Shown here piece by piece: positions 29,301 to 41,237 of a stretch of DNA of 64,000 bases. The stretch's first letter is position 1. Each line of letters opens with the position of its first letter. Source of the stretch: Struthio camelus (lineage: Eukaryota; Chordata; Aves; Struthioniformes; Struthionidae). The translations under genes and the position numbers were made by a program. The notes under the pieces were generated by a model. The model saw only the letters and a list, made by a program, of their open reading frames with translations. It did no database searches and was not told the DNA's origin. The stretch lies in assembly GCF_040807025.1 (NCBI RefSeq), contig NC_090964.1, positions 2,666,001 to 2,730,000 of the forward strand. Reading direction: 5' to 3'.

Positions 29301-32300
29301 AGAAAGCAAACTGAAGAGGAGCTTGAGCTATGCGAGTCATCAGTTGCTACATTTCAGTTCAAGGATCAATTCAACTCCGATATCAAAAATCAGTCACAAG
29401 AGTATGATCAAGGGTATTCAAAGCACTTAGAATAAACTGCACAACAGTATGCTAGCAATTGAAGTCTTGCAGAGTAGGTAAGGAAGGAAATACATAGCTC
29501 ATGCATTTTGGAACCAAAAAAAATTTTACTTTTAGTTTGTCAGTAAGATGTGCAAACAGATTCATTCACAACCTTGAATTTCCCAATGTGTTTAGTGACT
29601 AGACTTTATCCTTAAAGGAACACACAACTTCAAGAAGAACTGGTGTAGCAGAAGGAGGAAAAAAAACCTCAGAAATTTTAAGTAAAACAAAGCAGCGCTG
29701 TACAAGTCCCTTGAGGATAAGCAATTACCAACATTTTCAGATGCAAACGAGAAAACAAATATAAGAAGAGAATAGGGAGAGGAAAACAAAAAGACCTCAT
29801 AATTGTTTCCATTCGCATCCAATAAACACTTTCATAAAAATCTAAATACTAACTTATGACCTCACTGTAATCAAAATGCTCTATGTTGTAGCAATAAGTC
29901 TTTAAGTAAGTTCATACCAAATCCTGTTTCAATTATGTTCGCCTCCAAGCTTCCACACAGCTTTAACTACTTTGTCCTTCTGAGTTACAGAATCACAGCC
30001 CCAAAAGATCTAGCTGCTCTTAAGGCCCACCCACTTGCATATATACATTAGACTGCTTCTCCCACATAATCCTTTCATCAAAACATTCAGTGTGACGATT
30101 TTAAAAGGTGAATGTTTGACGTGCTGAACATCCATGAAGGTTAGTTTTCCTCCACAGAATACTGAAGCAGATCTTGAAGGTGAGTCAGAAGCAGAGTTAC
30201 CAGGTAACGAATTACACTTAGATGCTGGAGACTCATGGTCAAATAGGTTGGTCCATGAAATCATAGGACAGCTGCATCATACTCAGATGCGTTCATCTCC
30301 ATCTGACAACGCCCTTTATTTCTTCCACTTCCTAGCTTCAAAATCAGGGCACGTCAATTAGTAGTGGAGAAACCCTTCCCAAGCCCATACTTCAAATGCA
30401 GTTTCATAAGAAGCAATACTAATGTAGCAGGTCACGATCCCCACCGTTCAGGCAGTCTCCTGTTGCTTATCTTATACCAACTTTTAGGTTCAGAGCCCTC
30501 TGTCAGCCGATAAAGCTTTAAACCTTACTAAAACAGTAGAAAACCCAGCCAGCAAATAAATGAACAATGACGTTTCCTGCCTGTTCGGCAGATGCATTCT
30601 GTCTGCAGAAGAGTAGCAAGCGTGCGTGCTAACGCTAGAAAGAAGCGAGTCAGGCAAGAGAAAAATTGCATCAGCGCAGCTCCCCAGTAAACCACAGTCC
30701 AGAGAAGTAAATCTGTGCGTTTCAGGTTAGCAGATGCTTGCAATACTTTTCTTTAGCTAAATCCTTGTTAGCTAACACTTTTCTATTAGCTAAACACAGA
30801 AAAGAAAACAGCAAAAAAGCCTACAAGAAAATTAGCATTCATGAGCTGGAAAATGTATTTAATATATAAATATTTACAGTAGAAAGACCCCGTATATCTG
30901 TATAATTAAAAAAAGTTTACCTAATATACATTTTATCAAAATCAGTAACAGTATCTGGGTACCCTTAAGAAGAGGTTTGCCATTACAGACATCAGTGACA
31001 TTTTTGGCGTTGACATATCTGAGCTGCTGCAAGCTGAGAGCACTGTAGCACTGTTCAAAATAAGTTTCAGACAAGATATTTACTGCCACAATCCAAAAGG
31101 CTCTATCTTGCGTCTTTTCTAATATTGTGGAGAAAAACATGAAAAGAATGGAAGGGTTGAGGATAAGACAGAAGAGGTTGTCATATGCTTAGAAGAAATA
31201 TCTCATGCTGGGAAGAACTGCCACACAATAACTTCCATGTGTTTGAACATGTCTTCCTAGTCTGCCAAATCATAAGATCAGACTTAAGAGGTTGAGTACT
31301 ATGCCTCAGAATTCAACAGCAAGAGCTAAGCCTAAATATAATAAAGCATACAGCAGTTTAGGCAAGGTGTTCAGCAGCTCAGCCAGTCGAATCAAGCAGT
31401 ATTCCTAAACTAATCAGGCTTGAAATAATCCTGCAAAATGCTAGGATTAAGTTCATTTGGTAGAGGTCTGATTTCTGTAAATGGCCAGTTCATTTTTGCT
31501 AGACTCTAATGTTGACGTCCTTATCTTAGGGGAGTTTCCACAAGTTACCCATTCCAGTAAACTTTGTGAGACTCACGAGTACAAAAAACATACTGTTAAT
31601 AGTATAATAGCCTTCCCAACTTCACACTCTTCCCTGTGACTTCCTGAAGATGCTAATCATCACAGACAAAAGAAAATTACCTACTGTCATCAATTCAATA
31701 TTTTCAGTCACCAGATATAGTGCATTTAAGTAACGTTTTTTACAAGCACATGATCACACTGGCACAAAACACAAAATTGGTTAATGACTTCTAAACCACC
31801 TTTTAAGAATACAGAAAAGCAAAGCTCTAAAAAAGAGTCCATGTAGCTTGTTTCTCATTTTAGTACATGGACACTGTTATACTAGGGGCATCTGTAAAGT
31901 GTGATAGCTTCAGGATCAGCCCAAGCAAGCTTCACAGATGTTTCTGTATAGACTGAAGCAAATGCAAATAAACCATTTGCTAATGATTACTAATGTAAAT
32001 GGTCCTCCTCAAAACTTTGTATATGAGTATACTCATATATAATACTGAAGAGTCTTTTTCACATTCAGCACATTGCATAAAACATCATTGCTGCTGTCCC
32101 TCAAATTTTATTTACATTATGAATAACAGCCAAATACTTTTTAGTTATGCTTTTAAACATACAGCTAATAACTTAATAAAAATGACTAATATAGGTACGT
32201 TAAGTTGGACCATGAAGTCTGACAACTTAGTGATCTAATTTATATTTTAGGAAACTTTGTTTAGCCTTCTCCAGTATACTCTACCTGCTTTTTCCACCAG

Positions 32301-35300
32301 TCCATTACCCTGTTTTCCACAGACTAGTCAGGATTAAGAAAGACTCGTTAAGACAAAAACATAAACGCACACTTTCCTCCACAATGCTTTAAACTTTCAG
32401 TTGTAATATAGTTTACTTTCCGGTACTTCTAATATAGCACTTCACACAAAAATTCAAAATAACCATCAGGTTAGTCTACGTATACTGACCTCTGTTCCAA
32501 TACCAGGCTGAACACCAGAATATACAGTATCTGGAGGAGGGCCCCCATATTTCCTCTGTCCTGTGGTTACATCCAAAGTGTAACCAGTCCTCTCTAGCAA
32601 AGCCTGAAAAAGATTGTCACATTAGTTAGGGGGGAAGAGGTAGAGGATATTAAAAAACATGAGGAATAAAATAAAATGTTCTAAGAAAAACACTTCCTCA
32701 TTTGTTCTTTGCCGCATTTGAGAACAAAGTACATACGGATCAAAAAAAAAAAAAAAAAAAAAGATATTTGGGGTTTTAAAAAAAAACACACACAAACAGC
32801 AAAATCAATTTCATACTGACAGAGGTGACTGGAAACAACCCATTTTTCTTTTTCCTTATTTGCTGTTTTACTCTTTAACGTTGTACATAGCACCTTCAAC
32901 ACTCCAGAACACCAGAAACTGAAAAATCCTAATTGTTTCTTAAGACATTGACTAATAGAGACTCAATCTTGTTGAAATGTCTGATTAGTCTCATACTAAT
33001 TTTATAAGCTCATATGAACTTTAATTTAAAAGACAAATTAATCTTCTCGGGCAGACCTCTGTTTTCACAGTCATCATACAACATTAGGTTTATGTATTTT
33101 GGTAACTGTATAATTAGGTAGATCTGTATTTCAAACAAGCAGACACTCTCTCTTTTGAATTTCTATCTTGCATAAATTTCTTTAAGGCATAAGCATGAAC
33201 ATACTTATTCTGGTAATACTGATGGTTTTTAAGGACATTCAAAATTACTTCAGTCTGTGTAGAGGCAATATATTAATTCTCTGGTATAGAATAATACTTT
33301 TTTTTTTTTTTTTTTTAAATGTTACCTTGATCTTTGCTTCATCTGGTCCCTTCGTTGACTCCTGTACTTTGCTTCCTTGTTTCTCTCTTTGCCTGTAGGT
33401 CTTCATAACTCCACATAAAAATGCACTTTTGTTCTGTAGATACAATTTATAAAGTAATTCAATTGTCTGTATGAAAAGCCCTGGGTGACTGAATCTTAAT
33501 ACTCCATACTGCGAGATCACTGTATCAAGCTAACACAATAAGTAAAATGCCAAAATAATTATTTAGAAAATTTCTAAAGGAATTAATTGAACAAATGCGT
33601 AAGACTGAAAAGACTATCAGGTTCCAAGTAATATTTTTACCTTATTTTCTCAATGGCACGCTCATTTTACCATCTGAGAGTTTTTGCTTTGCACTCAAAT
33701 ACGTACACGTTTAAGGCAATTTTTAACAGGCTTGTTATTTGGGTTTGAAGTATTAGAATACAGGAACATGAATGAATTTGTAAGTAGTAACTCTCCTGTG
33801 AGTAGTGTCAGAACACTAATTATACTTATGTGCTCATACTCCTGGAGCTCTCACCTTACCTGTACATGCGACAGGTCACTTTCTTTAAACTGCTGTAATA
33901 CAGAGAGGGCTCCTTCTTCATTAAATTCCCTAAGAGCATCAATTGCTCTTTCATCAAGATCGACATAAGCTACCAACCCTAAAAGTTAAAGATAAAGAAG
34001 TTACAGATTTCTATTGAATTTCATACAAACTAAGCACTATGCAGTTTGCTTTTAAAGTCAAAAAAGTTACGTTTCATATCAATAAAGAATTATACATTAA
34101 ATATCAATTACATATTCCTACACAAGCATATGAAAGAACATGAGTACAATGAAAAAGTTAAATTAAAATGTATATACCTAAGCACTAACTGAAGTGTAAG
34201 ATTATACCCCAGTGTAACAGTTTTCGAATGTTTGGGAATCCAATCTGCTGCACAAAAAAGCAGTATTACACATCAGGGTTTGAAATAACGAACTCTGGCT
34301 CACTTCTAGTAGGTTTATGAATTTCAATTTCACGCTTCCTTCTCCTGAAGAGAGCTGTTCTAAAGTAAGCTAGTATGTGAACATTACATGTATCCTATGT
34401 GAAAAAGGAGCCACCTGACTGAGGAACAAACTCTTACAAAGCACTATCCCACAAAATATTAGAAAGTAGAATGGTTCATTCACTCTTTCCTCCAACTTCA
34501 AAAAGCAAAATTAGTGAACGTCTTAGATGTCTTTTTTTTAAACTCATTTTGTTGTCCATGCAGTTCAAAAGCCAGAATTCAAAAAGGTATTATTTCGAGC
34601 CCTGCTATGTACCCAAACAGGCCAATGTTAATTTTACAGGTGCAGTCTCCCCCAAGAAACATTGGACCAGTTCTGAAGCACTTTTCTCAGTTTAAGAACC
34701 TTTATAGGGTCTTTCTTTTCTTTTGTAATGCACTTACATATGCTGTGGAGTGTCACAACTATAGACGTTAAGATTTGTACTTTCTAAACCATACAGTGAA
34801 ATTTAGGGACAGATAATCAAGAACTCCACACACTTTGCAACAACTCTATCTCCAGAATACATAGATTACTTAACTGGTATTTGAATTCAAAAACGCACAG
34901 TAGTGCCAAGCCCAAGGACTACATTTCAGAAGTGATCCTGCATATTGGAAGGCACCTGTATCCTTCAGGTAAGACCTCAGCAGATTAAAACACCCAAAGT
35001 TCAACCCCAAATTTAGCTCTAGTGGCAGAAGTAGTTTGTTTCACTGACAAACCCCTGCACAATGCAAATTTCTTCAGTTGGTATTAAGGAAATGCGAATA
35101 AATGTTTTCAGAAGTTGCTCATGCAATGGAATTATACTAGGTAGTCAGGTTCTGGGCTGAAAAGCTTTAACTCCTTTGAGAACTCCTCACAACACAACCT
35201 AACTGCAACACAGCTAGAGCCCCACAAGTTCCTCTGCCCAGGCATATTATACCTACTCTCAAACCATCGAGTGCACATCGTCATGATCACAGTTCAAAAG

Positions 35301-36405
35301 GGTGTATCTACAGCCAATAAAAGCTGGCAAAAGCTTGATGAAGCTCACTGTGAATGACTTCCAAAAGACATCATCCATGTGAGCCAGAATATCATACTGA
35401 AGATGGATAAGGTATTGTTTTTGAACTGCCTTCACTTCGTCAGTGGAATTTTGACTCTTTTCAACAAAAACTGTCATCTTGCCACCAAGGCATTCAAGAA
35501 AACACATGAAGCAGTTCTACTGCATCTTGTATATCTGTTCACAGAACACACTCTAAAGAGGAAAAGAAAGTTTCTGTTTATAGGACAAAATAATAAGGGC
35601 AAAAACAAAATAGAAAAACCTTTTTCTATAAAGAAGCCTTCTCTCTAGCACTTGCAGAGACCACTTGCTACCAGCAAGGTATTACTCAAGTTGCTAGATA
35701 GCTTAGTCCTCAACTTTTTCAAAAAGCAGTCTGTGTCAAACTGAACATTTCAGTGTAATAACCATCATGGATTCAACTGTCCACTCAGAACTAGAGAGAA
35801 CACAAAATCCACAGGCAGACTCAATTCAAATGTAGTCCCAGGCAAGACAAGCTAGTTGCTTCCTTCACTAAGTCACCTATCCAGCCTTCCAGTATTAAGA
35901 ACCACTGTGAGGAGTTGACAGTAGAAAAGTAAAAGCAAAACGATGATTTGGACTGAAGAAAAAAAATGTACAGTTTAGTATGCTCAAACACACATCTGTA
36001 TTTGACAAGGTCTAACAAACTAGTGCTCTGTGCCCTAAAGCAACTAAGATATCACATACAACACTAAGGATGTGTCAAGTAATTAGTCAGTGTCAAACCC
36101 AATTTGCCTTTAGGGAAGTCAAAGTAGCAAAACATTCAGAGCTACACAGATCAAAAACAATGAATTTTTAAACCTTAATCTATAAAAATTTGAAAATGGT
36201 ATGCCCTCACTTTCATAACCAGTCAGAAACAAGAAATGCATATTATACCTGTCTGAAATATTTCATCAAGTCTCTCTGCCACCTTCTGTGGGAGGCCTGC
36301 CTCTATCAGTGTCTTGTAGTGTTCTGTGTGAGTTACACTGGAAGTATCCATTGGTTCTTCCTCTTCTTTTAATTGTACCGCATTACCATTCACCTGATTA
36401 GCCAT
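16745..36405 (-). CDS. HNRNPR: Heterogeneous nuclear ribonucleoprotein R (spliced, 10 coding exons)
   Basis: Joining ten minus-strand exons gives 1,902 bp: 633 residues plus TAG. All junctions are GT-AG and keep frame. The ORF begins [10 protein letters not shown], with an acidic EEEEPMD segment, at 36,403-36,405. Residues 1 to about 130 form the acidic N-terminal domain shared with SYNCRIP. RRM1 is about 165-244 (RNP1-like RGYAFITF), RRM2 about 246-328 (RGFCFLEY) and RRM3 about 341-411 (DYAFVHF). The tail has a KKRKER basic patch, Tyr-rich [13 protein letters not shown] repeats, RGG boxes, a [20 protein letters not shown]-like segment and a Q/N-rich end. The family binds pre-mRNA and mRNA in the nucleus, acts in splicing, transcription and axonal mRNA transport, and associates with SMN. 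The N-terminal sequence and the tail separate it from its paralogue SYNCRIP. Full length; no frameshift or missing RNP residue seen. Confidence 0.98.
17540..17661 (-). CDS. HNRNPR: HNRNPR exon 10
   Basis: 122 bp (residues 390-429 plus 2 bases). It closes RRM3 ([18 protein letters not shown]) and encodes the basic linker [15 protein letters not shown]. Acceptor TACAG, donor GTGAGT. Residue 392 reads Asn; I recall Asp there in human hnRNP R. Confidence 0.95.
17662..19750 (-). other. HNRNPR: HNRNPR intron 9
   Basis: About 2.1 kb, GT-AG. It holds a G-rich block near 18,137-18,170 and A15 at 19,721-19,735, close downstream of the exon 9 donor. I see no coding exon in it. Confidence 0.8.
19751..19900 (-). 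CDS. HNRNPR: HNRNPR exon 9 (RRM3)
   Basis: 150 bp, exactly 50 codons (residues 340-389). It has RNP2 VLFVRNLA and RNP1-like DYAFVHFED of RRM3. Acceptor AATAG, donor GTAAGC. Confidence 0.96.
20469..20674 (-). CDS. HNRNPR: HNRNPR exon 8 (RRM2)
   Basis: 206 bp (residues about 271-339). It contains RRM2 RNP1 NRGFCFLEY and ends [10 protein letters not shown]. Acceptor TTTCAG, donor GTAATT. An A15 run on the plus strand at 20,709-20,723 is a T-rich tract upstream of the acceptor in transcript sense. Confidence 0.96.
21785..21920 (-). CDS. HNRNPR: HNRNPR exon 7 (end of RRM1, start of RRM2)
   Basis: 136 bp (residues 226-270 plus 1 base). It begins [20 protein letters not shown] and contains RRM2 RNP2 RLFVGSIP. 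Acceptor TTGCAG, donor GTAAGG. Confidence 0.96.
21921..24552 (-). other. HNRNPR: HNRNPR intron 6
   Basis: About 2.6 kb, GT-AG. AT-rich, with a C-rich run at about 23,670-23,685. No recognisable exon, transposon or RNA gene. Confidence 0.8.
24553..24729 (-). CDS. HNRNPR: HNRNPR exon 6 (RRM1)
   Basis: 177 bp, exactly 59 codons (residues 167-225). It opens with the RNP2-type VFVGKI and includes RNP1-type RGYAFITF, so it carries most of RRM1. Acceptor TTTTAG, donor GTGAGT. Confidence 0.96.
24730..32489 (-). other. HNRNPR: HNRNPR intron 5, the largest intron between coding exons
   Basis: About 7.8 kb, GT-AG. It contains an A26 run at 26,185-26,210 and no transposon I can recognise. Frames at 26.4-26.9 and 30.0-30.3 kb are short and resemble no known protein. 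Splicing-factor genes often host regulatory poison exons in such introns, but I cannot point to one here from sequence alone. Confidence 0.7.
26185..26210. repeat. Poly(A) tract of 26
   Basis: Twenty-six consecutive A on the plus strand, U26 in the HNRNPR pre-mRNA. No flanking retroposon body recognised. Confidence 0.9.
32490..32603 (-). CDS. HNRNPR: HNRNPR exon 5
   Basis: 114 bp, exactly 38 codons (residues 129-166, beginning [20 protein letters not shown]). Acceptor TTTCAG, donor GTCAGT. It links the N-terminal domain to RRM1. Confidence 0.95.
32742..32762. repeat. Poly(A) tract of 21
   Basis: Twenty-one A on the plus strand, a U21 tract in HNRNPR intron 4, about 140 nt upstream of the exon 5 acceptor. 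Confidence 0.9.
33298..33316. repeat. Poly(T) tract of 19 beside the exon 4 donor
   Basis: Nineteen T on the plus strand, an A19 tract in the HNRNPR pre-mRNA spanning intron positions +10 to +28 after exon 4. Confidence 0.9.
33326..33433 (-). CDS. HNRNPR: HNRNPR exon 4
   Basis: 108 bp, exactly 36 codons (residues 93-128, beginning [19 protein letters not shown]). Acceptor CTACAG. The donor GTAACA is followed from intron position +10 by an A19 run in transcript sense. Skipping would keep the frame. Confidence 0.95.
33860..33978 (-). CDS. HNRNPR: HNRNPR exon 3
   Basis: 119 bp. It encodes residues about 53-92, beginning [19 protein letters not shown], part of the N-terminal acidic domain. Acceptor TTTTAG, donor GTAAGG. 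It enters in phase with exon 2, whose last base starts the Gly codon. Confidence 0.95.
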
Positions 36406-36417
36406 TTTATTATGCTG
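36249..36417 (-). CDS. HNRNPR: HNRNPR exon 2 (start codon exon)
   Basis: Coding part is 36,249-36,405 (157 bp, 52 codons plus 1 base) with the ATG at 36,403-36,405 in context AAAATGG (A at -3, G at +4). The donor is GTATAA. The acceptor is a tandem CAGCAG, so the exon starts at 36,417 or 36,414, leaving only 9-12 nt of UTR before the ATG. Confidence 0.93.
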
Positions 36418-37880
36418 CTGGAAAAAATTCAGGAGCTATATTACAATAAGCCAGAAATAACTAGTTTGTAGGACAATGCATGATTTATCTAAACTAATTT
36501 GTATACATGCTGCAAATGACCTGTATCAAAGTTTTATTTAATACTTTCTGGATGCAGCTGATCTAAATTTCAAAGGAAAGTACAACCCTTAGTACTGTGG
36601 AAAATGTACATGGAAGAATTCACATTTTTTTTTTTAAATGTACTTCATGTACATAGCAATGTCTAAACTTTATCTGCTGATTGTCAGTAAGTTCACTGGT
36701 TACCATAGCAGCTGGAATGTACTGGGATACGATATAACATCCTTTAAAGAATTAGAAGAGCTAGTGCTATTTTCATCTCCCATTCCTCCAATTTTAAAAC
36801 AACGATGTATAATTTAGTGAACATATAACCCTGCAGGGTAGCTTAACATATCAAAATGTCAATACTTGTTTGCTAATTTTCACTTTCTTGGCTTGTTGCC
36901 ACGTCTTCCTTCAAACCCAACATGTTATATAAGACTAGCCAAACACTTTCTCACAACACTGTCAGGACTCAATAAAGATAAGAAGAGTAAAAATTGCACT
37001 CTGAAGCACATTATAATTTCAATCTGCAACTGAGAAGTTCCCATGCTTTCAGATTTAGTCAAATAGAAGCTCTACAAATCACAGCTACTTTTTAAAATCT
37101 ATAATTTACTGGTTTAAAAGGAAGCCATGACCGCAGCATTTTGAGTTCTCATATATGTAAAAAGACTTGATGTATGAATTAATAAACTGATTGTAAATCT
37201 GTGCACTGAAAAATGCACAACTATCTTCTCAGACAATTCCAGTAGGCTTTGCCCAATTGATTAAAAACAGTTTCAATATCTCAAATAGCCAGCCAACAGA
37301 TATTTAGTACTTTCAAATAAAAAGGCTGACAAGAGGCAATTCAACTACCCAGCAGAAAACATTAGGATGATCAGTTGTTAAGTTCAGAAATGAAATGAGC
37401 CTCAGGCTTCAAAAGACAGGGAAGAAGTAAATGATCAGCAGTGAAATGATAACCAGAAAGACATATGCAGCATGGTAGGAGCAACGCAGCAAGTACTAGA
37501 ATACAGATATGAAGATGATTCAAGAACAATTTTTTTAAAACGTTGAGGCCTCAAGCTATTTACTATGCTAAATAGTTCTACTGCAGAACAAGCCTCCAAA
37601 AATAACCACACCTAAAATAGTCACTTTGGATACCCATCCCTTCTGAAATAAAGCTTATGAACTGTTTGGGTGAAGATCTGCAAGCTTTAGGATGGAAGGG
37701 AAAAAAAAAAAAATTTTTTTTCTTCAGACAGAGAAGTAGTGGATTTTTCTAAAACTGTATTGACTTGAAGGGTGACTTTAGAATGCCATTACAGCACCTA
37801 ATGTTGTTTCTCTATCAGATGTCACTCTCCGATGTGCAATTGGCAAGGAAATGATATAAAGTCCTCCGCATGTGCGCGGA

Positions 37881-37962
37881 GATATATCTATATATATATG
37901 TATATATTTACATGTGTATATGTGTGTGTGTGTATACATGTGCATAAACACATACACACACA
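37881..37962. repeat. Compound TA/TG microsatellite
   Basis: Alternating TA units pass into GTATATATTTACATGTG, then (TG)n, then ACACAC units. It is AT/GT dinucleotide DNA with partial self-complementarity, in HNRNPR intron 1. Confidence 0.85.
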
Positions 37963-39071
37963 TTCCATTTCTTGACCAGAAGAAATTGCTTTCCAACCAA
38001 TTCAGTTTAGTTAGAAACTGAAAAGCAATTACTTAAAAGCAACTGTGACTATATCCTAATTGCATAGGAAAAATGCTACCTGAAGACTACAATCATGCTT
38101 ACCTACCATTAGAAGCGTTAACTGAACTCTCAAAACACCAAATCAATATAAAGTTTCTATAGGTATGGATAGAAAAATCATGGAAAACAAAATCAGCTAG
38201 ATGTCTACTTGCTAGAGAGCCTCTGCAAGATCTCAAACTTGAAACAGCGTGGGGCAGGGAAGTTTAGTTTAACTGAAAGTTAAACTGAAATGAAAAGGTA
38301 CGATACCATTCTAAATCCCTCTTCTTAAAAATGCATAGAATATACACAAAATGATGTACAAATGATACTGATATTTTTGGTTTTCACTTGTTCACTGCCT
38401 CTTATAAAATCAATTGCATATACATCTTCTCTGTACAGGAAAAAAAAAACAAGAACCATGAGACTAAAACATGTTAATATAGAAAAAAGTTATTTGAAAC
38501 AGTTAAGCACTTTTTAAGCTACAACGGCTTATGCTGATGCTCCCTGAACATGTTTGTGCTTTTTGTGAAACCAGATTAGTTTTCAAGTGTCAACATTTCT
38601 ACAAGTTTAGCCTTGCTAAATATGTGCTGCCTTGCTTATAACTGAACACAAGGTTGACAGCTACTGTTTCTAGGTAGAAAAACCTCATCTGCAGTTCAAG
38701 AATTCAAACTTATGACAGGCAAAATTTGCAGCCCAACAGCATGAAGATTCATTACCTTCACTGCAAACATACATTAGTACGGGGGTGGGGGCTACATGTA
38801 ATGCCATAAATATCCAATTATTACATACCAGACATTATTACATACCACTGCAACTGATCAAATGCTTTCTTAAGTAAGTATTTTACTACATGGTATGCAG
38901 ACAATGGAAATTAAACTATCAGTATTTTAAATTACTAGATGTATGGGTTATTTTGGCTTAAAGTCTTTAGGAGGATACTAATTGGTTAAGTCAAATGCAG
39001 TGCATGTTCACCATCCCACAAAGTTAAGAGGGGCATAAACTTTATCTATTTCCTGTAACACAAACTTAACT

Positions 39072-39089
39072 AAAAAAAAAAAAAAAAAA
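39072..39089. repeat. Poly(A) tract of 18
   Basis: Eighteen A on the plus strand in HNRNPR intron 1. Confidence 0.85.
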
Positions 39090-41215
39090 CTTTCTTAAAG
39101 AATTTACTCTGGAATATTCTGAAAGTGACATAGCTGTAAAGAATACTTGGGTCCTAACAGCACCCAGAAGGAGCATGCTCCTTTTCACAGTTATAGCAAC
39201 AGATTCTCCGCTGGCTTTGCAAGCTTGGCCTGAAATCCAAGATTAGAGTGGCTTTTTTCTTCCTGAATCATCACCACCAAGTAAAATTACATCTCTTACA
39301 ATACTGAAATCTGCACTCTGAGTTCACAGGTGATGCACTAATCATTTTTAACTAAATAATATTAGTTCTAATATAACTAAAAAGTTATAGCAGAAAGATA
39401 ATTTAACTCTTCCTCTAGATAATGTGAGCCAGATGTAGGTAGCAGGGAAAAAAAAGTAATTTTTAACTGAATTTTATCAGTAAGGAAAATATATACAAAG
39501 ATTTGATTAATATTTTTGCTCCTTGCTAAAGGAAATACTAAAAGCTTATTAAAGAATAAAAAGAAGTGAGACATATCTCTGTTTACATGTGCAGTATGTC
39601 CGCGTGGCTCTGCTTATGACAGACCACAGGAAAAAAGCACACACATGCAGGCAAAATTGATATGCATACAAATATTGCACTGAAGACCCTTTCATGTATA
39701 TCAAGTAACTCAAACATCTAGAGAATAGGAAGACTGGTTGAACTGCAAAGATTTTAAGTGTGGATAACAGGAAAGGATCACGTATATTAGTTTGGGATAC
39801 ACGTTTGTTTTTTAAAAACATGCACAAGTGGATGAACTTAAAAGTATGTGCATAAAATTGTGCTTACCAAATGAGCAGCAGTAAGTACATACAGGGGGCA
39901 ACTTTAGATTGCCAGCAATGTGTTTTAAAGGCCATGAATACTCGATCATATTCAAACATATTTTTAGCCTTCAAATTCCAAGCAAAAGGTATTGCTGCTC
40001 ATCCTACCTCCCAAAAGACTAATTTGCCTAGTGACTAGTCCCTCTTTTAAGAGCTAATCATATGACAGGTTGCAGGTTAAGAAGTACAGGTGCTTCTAAA
40101 TTATCCAGAAACAATTCCCCCTCCCCCATGCTTAAACAACTCAAATGGTTCAAATAGTATTTTTCCACCAAGAAAAAATGAATTAATATACACCTGACCA
40201 TGATAGCATTTGGCATATTAAAACAGAAACTTGATCTCAGCCCTTAACAGATAATCATTGATGAAACCGCCATAGTGTTATTATCTCCTATTTTTTATAC
40301 CATCCCTCTAGAGGCTGCCACCCTCAGACTAGCTGAGCATACTTCCATCCAATTAATTATAAATTCAGTCTAGTTAATTCAAAACATGTTCAGTAACAGC
40401 TTAAATGAGCAGAAATGGAAACTTCTGGCAGAAGGACAATAATATTTTAAACTACTATAACCAACTTTGCAGTGATTATCCAACAATACGGTTCTCAGCC
40501 TTCTACTGTTTAACTTTGATTTTGCAAAGGAACTAAACTGTACTTGTTTAGCAAAGGTGGACAGGAAGCATAAGTCATACATAAAAACTCTGCACCAAAG
40601 CCATTTCAAGTTGCTTATGTTACTAATCCTCCTATTGAATACATAGCCTGCAGGGTCTAAAGAGAAAAAACAATAATTAGACTACATTAAAAATAGAATT
40701 GGGGGAGGGGGGGGATGTTAGACTGAGTCTGATTTTTTTTTTTTAAATGAACCTCAAGAAAACAAATTTAGTCCCCAGAAAAATATCATCAGTCTTGCAC
40801 TTAAGGTTTCTGTCAAAACACGAAGAAATTTATGAGCAAGGGGAAGAAAGGATCTTAGATTAGGAAACTCAACTGGGAGTTTATTAAAACCTCACTTGTT
40901 CACAAAAGTGACTAGCATATCCCTTAACATTTCTTTGTGCGAGGATTATAGCCATTTCGTTTCAACTATAGCTTATTCAATCACGGAAAGCGTATTTTAG
41001 TAGTTTAATTATATCATACTAATGAACATTTTAGTATGTCATATAAGAAGACTTGTTTTGAAGTTATCACATCTTTAGAAGTAATGGCCTTTACACATTA
41101 GCAAAGTTTTCTTACCAGCATCTCATTGACAGACTACCTTTACAACGATGAGTAGTTAGCACCCTCACCCCTCCAGCACAGTTTTGTCTTTCCCATTCCA
41201 TAATGCCATGGAATG

Positions 41216-41237
41216 AAAAAAAAAAAAAAAAAAAAAA
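41216..41237. repeat. Poly(A) tract of 22
   Basis: Twenty-two A on the plus strand in HNRNPR intron 1. Confidence 0.85.

Noticed and set aside
29985-30050. ACAGAATCACAG in HNRNPR intron 5 as a CR1 end
   Set aside because: A short match to the CR1 tail only; the following sequence does not continue into CR1.
30010-30264. 84-codon minus-strand frame in HNRNPR intron 5
   Set aside because: Its Ser-rich product looked mildly structured, but it shows no known domain and no splice sites that fit the HNRNPR frame.
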